Shown here piece by piece: positions 59,822 through 64,000 of a stretch of DNA of 64,000 nucleotides. A program made the translations under genes and the position numbers. The stretch comes from Autumnicola lenta. Its GTDB lineage: Bacteria; Bacteroidota; Bacteroidia; Flavobacteriales; Flavobacteriaceae. Under the pieces are notes generated by a model. It worked only from the letters and a program-made list of their open reading frames with translations. It did no database searches and was not told where the DNA came from. Numbering within the stretch: position 1 is the first letter of the stretch; each line of letters starts with the position of its first letter. The stretch lies in NCBI RefSeq assembly GCF_031846515.1, contig NZ_JAVRHO010000006.1, positions 122,787 through 186,786 of the forward strand. Direction: 5' to 3'.

Positions 59822-60511
59822 TTACAAAAACTTAACAAGGTCTTTTAACGTTTGAATTTGTCTTATGTCGGAAATTTCTGCGGTTTTATAATAGTCAAAA
59901 TATATTGATTGAAGGCCAGAATTTTCTGAACCTAAAATATCAGCTTCGTAATTATCCCCTATCATTACTGATCTTTCGGCGGCCGCCTTGGCCTTTTCCA
60001 GAGCTTTTCTGAATATTAATCCGTTCGGCTTTTTTACTCCGGCTTCTTCAGAAGTAGTTATCGTGTGAAAAAAATCTAAAATTCCAGAAGTAGCCAATTT
60101 CCTACGCTGAACCTCTTCGAAACCATTTGTAATAATATGGAGCTTATATTTATCCTTGAGATATGGTAAAATTTCTAGTGTCCCGGTGAGCAGATGCGTA
60201 TTTTTAGGTAAAAATTCCAGGTAGTCTTTTGATAATCCGAAAATAACATCATCTGATGTTCTAAATTTCATGGAGTCGAAACTGTCCTTTAGCCTTCCGT
60301 AGCGCAGCATCTCCTGAGAAACCTTATCATTCCTGTACAACTCCCAATACTTCAGGTTGATCTTTATGTACACTTCCAGAAATTCATTCAGGTTCAGAGG
60401 TATATCCCATTTTTTAAATATTTCTGAAAAGGTAAAGCCAGAGTTTTTATCAAAATCCCACAATGTGTGATCCAAATCAAAAAAAACGTGTTCAATGTTA
60501 TTTAATTTCAT
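59822..60511 (-). CDS. YjjG-type HAD pyrimidine nucleotidase
   Basis: 229 residues; a HAD phosphatase that probably dephosphorylates non-canonical pyrimidine nucleotides. Motif I is VFFDLDHTLWDFD (about 9-21), motif II is ITNG in LHIITNGFEEVQRRKL, motif III includes KKPNGLIFRKAL, and motif IV is MIGDNYEADILGS. The cap segment carries the YjjG-like NEFLEVYIKINLKYWELYRN. The 5' end overlaps the upstream deacetylase-like gene by 14 bases, so it is translationally coupled. Confidence 0.88.
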   Translation of the reverse strand: MKLNNIEHVFFDLDHTLWDFDKNSGFTFSEIFKKWDIPLNLNEFLEVYIKINLKYWELYRNDKVSQEMLRYGRLKDSFDSMKFRTSDDVIFGLSKDYLEFLPKNTHLLTGTLEILPYLKDKYKLHIITNGFEEVQRRKLATSGILDFFHTITTSEEAGVKKPNGLIFRKALEKAKAAAERSVMIGDNYEADILGSENSGLQSIYFDYYKTAEISDIRQIQTLKDLVKFL

Positions 60512-61787
60512 AAATCATTTCCACTAATTTATAGTAAATCTCCGCTTGAGCATATTCAGAGAAATCCTGATTTCTAAAAATAGCCCGAAATTCCCCTCCT
60601 ACTTCACGCACCTGATTTAGCGCTTTTTGAACATCTTCAAAAGCTTTTTCAGGTTTAACATCTTCAAAAATTGCCGAATTAAATACATAAGGATGAACGA
60701 GTAATGGAGTAGTCACTTCCATGTTAATATCATAAAACAGGAAAGGCGTACATGTTCCGGCACGAAATCCCAGTGCGTCGGGATATCCCATAGAAAAATC
60801 GTTCTTCACCTCCAGCTCCACCAGATTATTAAAATTTTCAGGCAAAGAAAGGTCGTGGCTGGAATTTAAGGAATACTCCAGTGAGCTGTGAATAATATTT
60901 TCCATTCTTAGCTTTTCTGTCCTAAGCGTTTTCATGTCCCGCACTGCGTAATAGCCAAGCAATAATCCTACTTTGGCGTAGTCTCCCACATATTTTATTA
61001 CAGATCTATAAGGGATACGATTGTGATTAATATTTCTATCGTGAATAGTAAAATCGCTTAGCTGAAACATAAAGTACATCTTTAGTTTATGTTTTTTTAT
61101 GAGAGCTATTAGATCTTCAAATATATTGAATGGATCGTTTTTTACCTTAAAAGCAACTTTAAGACGATCAAAAACCTTGGTAAGGCTCAGCCTAAAAAAA
61201 TCACGTTGCATTCCCGCTATAGTCCGGAGAATACCCTTGTTCTTGTAGCCAAAGACATGCTCTACAGCTATAATGATATTAGATGAAAATTTCCTGGACT
61301 CTACCTCCATGTTTGGAAATCGCTCTGCCAGGACATCCTGAAACTTCAGCGCCCACTTATCTACTACGGGAGAGCTTAAAAAACCCTTCTGATAAGCCAG
61401 GCTTTCTGCAACAGGAAAACGTTCTGCCTCGTCTTTAACATGTGGGACATATTCCTCATACCTGCTCAAAAGAAAAAACGAGGATGCGAAAATATCGAAA
61501 GGCAGTGCACTAGCTTCTGAAACAGGAAAAAAGCAAACAGAATCTTCCCAGGGGAGCACCTTAATTTCAACTTCAGAAAAACCCTGCTCCATTAGGAGGT
61601 CTACCCTCTGAACAAATAATTCGTTTCCCAGGGCTTGCTTTCCATAAGATAATTTCATCCCGTCATGGGCGATAAACTCCTCTATTTTAGAGGTGAATTT
61701 TATAGATATCCCTAATATTCCCGTACATAAATGCTTGAAAATATAAATTATACGTGGTGTAATTTTTTGTGTATAAATGAGTAGCAT
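60498..61787 (-). CDS. Polysaccharide-deacetylase-like protein, apparently catalytically dead
   Basis: 429 residues from ATG 61787 (MLLIYTQKITPRIIYIFKHL); the longer frame from 61847 would overlap radC. The N-terminal DUF7033-like domain is at about 1-145 and a NodB-like domain at about 170-405, with YKNKGILRTIAG, YPDALGFRAGTCTPFLFYDI and LPFDIFASSFFLLSRYEEY. Active members have TxDxDxAYxYKxKG, GLHPSY and SRQHFL; here these read IAVEHVFGYKNKG, GLLLGYYA and LNSSHDLSL, so the catalytic Asp, metal His and second His are lost. The frame is intact, implying a retained non-enzymatic role (inference). It lies ten bases after radC. Confidence 0.75.
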   Translation of the reverse strand: MLLIYTQKITPRIIYIFKHLCTGILGISIKFTSKIEEFIAHDGMKLSYGKQALGNELFVQRVDLLMEQGFSEVEIKVLPWEDSVCFFPVSEASALPFDIFASSFFLLSRYEEYVPHVKDEAERFPVAESLAYQKGFLSSPVVDKWALKFQDVLAERFPNMEVESRKFSSNIIIAVEHVFGYKNKGILRTIAGMQRDFFRLSLTKVFDRLKVAFKVKNDPFNIFEDLIALIKKHKLKMYFMFQLSDFTIHDRNINHNRIPYRSVIKYVGDYAKVGLLLGYYAVRDMKTLRTEKLRMENIIHSSLEYSLNSSHDLSLPENFNNLVELEVKNDFSMGYPDALGFRAGTCTPFLFYDINMEVTTPLLVHPYVFNSAIFEDVKPEKAFEDVQKALNQVREVGGEFRAIFRNQDFSEYAQAEIYYKLVEMIYEIK

Positions 61788-61797
61788 GCAAAAAATA

Positions 61798-62496
61798 TTA
61801 TAAGATACCTTCGTCTGCGAAGCTAAAGTAGGATTTTTCAGTAACAATAATATGATCCAGGACCTTTATATCTAAGCTTTCAGAGGCTGTTTTCATTTTT
61901 TGAGTCAGCTGCTTATCTGCCTCACTTGGATTAAGATTTCCAGAAGGATGATTATGAGTTAGAATAATAGCAGTCGCCCCTAATTCCAATGCTTTTCTAA
62001 GGGTAATCCTTACATCCACCAAAGTACCGGTTATTCCCCCTTTGCTTAACTGAAGTTGATCCAGGACTTTATTGGAATTATTTAGGTAAACTATCCAAAA
62101 TTCCTCGTGTGGTAATTCTCCTATTATCGGTTGCATCAATTCAAACACAGAATTACTGGAAGTAATCTTCTTTCTTTCCAGGGCTTCCTCTACCCTACGC
62201 CTTCGCCCCAGCTCCAGGGCAGCCACTATGGTAATCGCTTTTGCTGTACCAATTCCCTTAAATTCGCACAGCTGATTAATACCCAGTCTCCCCAGTTCAC
62301 TTAGATTATTTTTTGTTGAAGCCAGGATCCGCTTACTCAGTTCCACAGCACTTTCATTCCTGTTTCCCGAACCAATAAGGATCGCTATAAGTTCTGAATC
62401 ACTTAGGCTTACCCTTCCCTTCTGAAGTAATTTTTCCCGGGGCCGGTCTCCCTCTGCCCAATTCTTTATACTAAGTGTTTCACGTTCCATGGTCAT
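61798..62496 (-). CDS. radC: RadC family JAB/MPN protein
   Basis: 232 residues. The N-terminal helix-hairpin-helix region has LGINQLCEFKGIGTAKAITI (about 71-90). The JAMM/MPN+ metalloprotease-like site is HNHPSGNLNPSEAD (His181, His183, Asp194) with an upstream Glu (about 131-132). The family was named for DNA repair but its role remains unclear; it is probably a peptidase or isopeptidase. It is the first gene of a run with the deacetylase-like protein and yjjG. Confidence 0.95.
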   Translation of the reverse strand: MTMERETLSIKNWAEGDRPREKLLQKGRVSLSDSELIAILIGSGNRNESAVELSKRILASTKNNLSELGRLGINQLCEFKGIGTAKAITIVAALELGRRRRVEEALERKKITSSNSVFELMQPIIGELPHEEFWIVYLNNSNKVLDQLQLSKGGITGTLVDVRITLRKALELGATAIILTHNHPSGNLNPSEADKQLTQKMKTASESLDIKVLDHIIVTEKSYFSFADEGIL

Positions 62497-62554
62497 AATA
62501 GATTAAAGATAAAAAATGCATTTATTTAGACGCATTAAAACCACTGAAAATGAA

Positions 62555-63913
62555 TTATTTATTAACCCAGGTCCTGACTTCATCGAAATCCAGCCCACAA
62601 TAATTTCCACTACTCATTAGAAGAAGTACTGAATTTCTTAGTTCCAGGTTTTTTAAGGCTGAGTGAAGCTGAGCCGGATTTGTGAAAACCTTGAGGTGAG
62701 GTTTTCGAAATGCTGAAGAAATTTGCTCTTCAGAAATAGAATCGAGCTTCTTTAGCTTTACCGCTTCAGGTGAATAAAACACAAAAGCTTCATCAGCAGC
62801 ATCCAGGCTTCCATCATAATGCTTTAAGAAATCAGCATTTAAACTACTGTAAGTGTGCAACTCAAGACACGCCACCACTTTACGGCTCGAAAATTGCTCT
62901 TTTACAGCTGTCGTAGTAGCTCTTACTTTAGAAGGGCTATGTGCAAAATCTTTAAATATAATAGCTGAATCAGATTCAGCTATTTTTTCCAATCTCTTCG
63001 ATGCCCCTCTAAAAGTGGCAATTGCCTCATAAAATTCAGCTTCATCAATCCCCATATGCTGGCAAATCCATTTTGCACCAGCAAGATTGCTCAGGTTATG
63101 TTTTCCGAAGATCTCAAGAGGCATTTCCCCTTCCGGGGTGGTTACAATCGTTTTTTTATTTTCTATAGAATATTCGGGAGCCTGGTAAGGATGTTTTCTT
63201 ATAGGATTCTTCGTCTCTTCAGCAATTCTTCGCAATTCTAAATCTTCTTCATTATAAACCAAAATTCCACCATTCACAATTGAGTCCACGAACACTTCAA
63301 ATTGTTCAACATAACCTTTATAATCAGGAAACACATTAATATGATCCCACGCTATACCGCTAAGCAAGGCGATATTAGGCTTATACAAATGAAATTTAGG
63401 TCTACGGTCTATTGGAGAAGACAAATATTCATCTCCTTCAATAAGAATAAAATCATTGTCTTCTGTGAGGTGTACCGAATTTTCATAACCATCCAGAGCG
63501 GCACCCACCATATAATCTACAGCCTTATCGTGATAATGCATTACATGAAGAATCATAGAGGTAATACTGGTCTTACCATGAGACCCCCCTATAACTACTC
63601 TCGTTTTATCTTTGGACTGTTCAAACAAAAATTCAGGATATGAAAAAATTTGCAGTCCAAGCTCCTTTGCCTTTTTTAATTCAGGATTATCCTCTTTTGC
63701 ATGCATACCCAAAATAACAGCATCCAGATCTGAGCTAACTTTGGAAGGAAACCAGCCTTGTTCCCCGGGAAGGATACCTTTTTCTTTGAGTTTAGATCTT
63801 GAAGGTTCAAATATGGCATCATCACTACCTGATATTTCATAACCTTTATCTTTTAATGCTATTGCCAATGCATGCATGGCACTACCGCCAATGGCGATAA
63901 AATGAAGTTTCAT
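62555..63913 (-). CDS. mpl: UDP-N-acetylmuramate:L-alanyl-gamma-D-glutamyl-diaminopimelate ligase Mpl
   Basis: 452 residues; a peptidoglycan recycling ligase that reattaches the tripeptide to UDP-MurNAc. The start MKLHFIAIGGSAMHALAIAL is the Mur-ligase Rossmann domain. The ATP loop is VIGGSHGKTSITSM (GGSHGKTS at 109-116), the central motif EGDEYLSSPIDRRPKFHLYK, and the third-domain motifs FKDFAHSPSKVRATTTAVKE (HSP) and ELHTYSSLN. Mpl differs from MurC by the GDEYLSS/DRRPKF wording. It is monocistronic, with its own -7 box upstream. Confidence 0.94.
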   Translation of the reverse strand: MKLHFIAIGGSAMHALAIALKDKGYEISGSDDAIFEPSRSKLKEKGILPGEQGWFPSKVSSDLDAVILGMHAKEDNPELKKAKELGLQIFSYPEFLFEQSKDKTRVVIGGSHGKTSITSMILHVMHYHDKAVDYMVGAALDGYENSVHLTEDNDFILIEGDEYLSSPIDRRPKFHLYKPNIALLSGIAWDHINVFPDYKGYVEQFEVFVDSIVNGGILVYNEEDLELRRIAEETKNPIRKHPYQAPEYSIENKKTIVTTPEGEMPLEIFGKHNLSNLAGAKWICQHMGIDEAEFYEAIATFRGASKRLEKIAESDSAIIFKDFAHSPSKVRATTTAVKEQFSSRKVVACLELHTYSSLNADFLKHYDGSLDAADEAFVFYSPEAVKLKKLDSISEEQISSAFRKPHLKVFTNPAQLHSALKNLELRNSVLLLMSSGNYCGLDFDEVRTWVNK

Positions 63914-63928
63914 AAGGGCAAGTTTTCA

Positions 63929-63936
63929 CAAATGTA
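63929..63936 (-). promoter_or_regulatory. -7 element of the mpl promoter
   Basis: Minus strand TACATTTG, an exact TAnnTTTG match, 16 bases before the mpl ATG. Confidence 0.5.
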
Positions 63937-64000
63937 ATTTAATTTATTTTCTGAAGTAAATCTTACCGGCTAGTTTCCACTATGGATTAGTATTTTTTAA

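Overview
The window is about 64 kb of low-to-moderate GC chromosome from a member of the Bacteroidota, most likely a marine Flavobacteriaceae (Gramella/Salegentibacter-like). The evidence is: a SusC/SusD pair; promoters of the Bacteroidota type (TTTG, about 19 bases, TAnnTTTG); lipoproteins with acidic residues after the lipid-bearing cysteine; a 442-residue Ffh; zinc-free forms of L36, S14 and S4; and an S10-spc-alpha ribosomal cluster joined to fusA without tuf. The genus is my inference; no 16S gene is present.

Layout. 1-648: N-terminal part of DNA primase (TTG start, all four zinc ligands replaced). 783-3239: an ECF sigma factor, its membrane anti-sigma and an outer-membrane barrel protein, with an ECF-type promoter in front of the sigma gene. 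3432-6299: rluF, a VOC protein, an AI-2E-type permease and a YkvA-like protein. 6302-12820, minus strand: folD, a four-helix-bundle protein, ffh, an RhlE-type helicase and argS. A non-coding 10.4-11.0 kb stretch carries direct repeats. 12990-16689: a hypothetical protein, a small membrane protein, an NAD(P)-binding DUF2867 protein and a BCCT transporter.

16759-21835 is the most unusual locus. It holds a glycoside-hydrolase-like lipoprotein gene and, overlapping it by 14 bases, a 1260-residue protein that joins a processive family-2 glycosyltransferase in the membrane to a GH26-type hydrolase and a second, degenerate hydrolase-like barrel. I read it as a synthase of an extracellular polysaccharide with built-in trimming or binding modules. 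It is followed by a pair of amidinohydrolases (21832-23686), citrate synthase, a GT5 glycogen synthase, enolase and carA.

30227-47463 is a continuous minus-strand translation superoperon: rpsL-rpsG-fusA-rpsJ, a strong terminator, then rplC through secY-infA, then a separately promoted rpmJ-rpsM-rpsK-rpsD-rpoA-rplQ. A nested stem-loop lies directly before rpsD and looks like an autoregulatory leader.

47891-53788 is a SusC/SusD/SusE-like glycan-uptake operon with its own terminator. After rlmB come a 17-bp tandem repeat and a perfect palindrome, a rhomboid protease and rarA. 56907-63913 is mostly minus strand: a secreted hypothetical protein, a DUF5723-like outer-membrane protein with a lipoprotein partner, then radC with an apparently catalytically dead polysaccharide-deacetylase homologue and a yjjG-type nucleotidase, and finally mpl. 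A short quasi-palindromic motif (core AATTGCCATTTT) recurs in several intergenic regions. No rRNA, tRNA, CRISPR array, insertion sequence or prophage was recognised.
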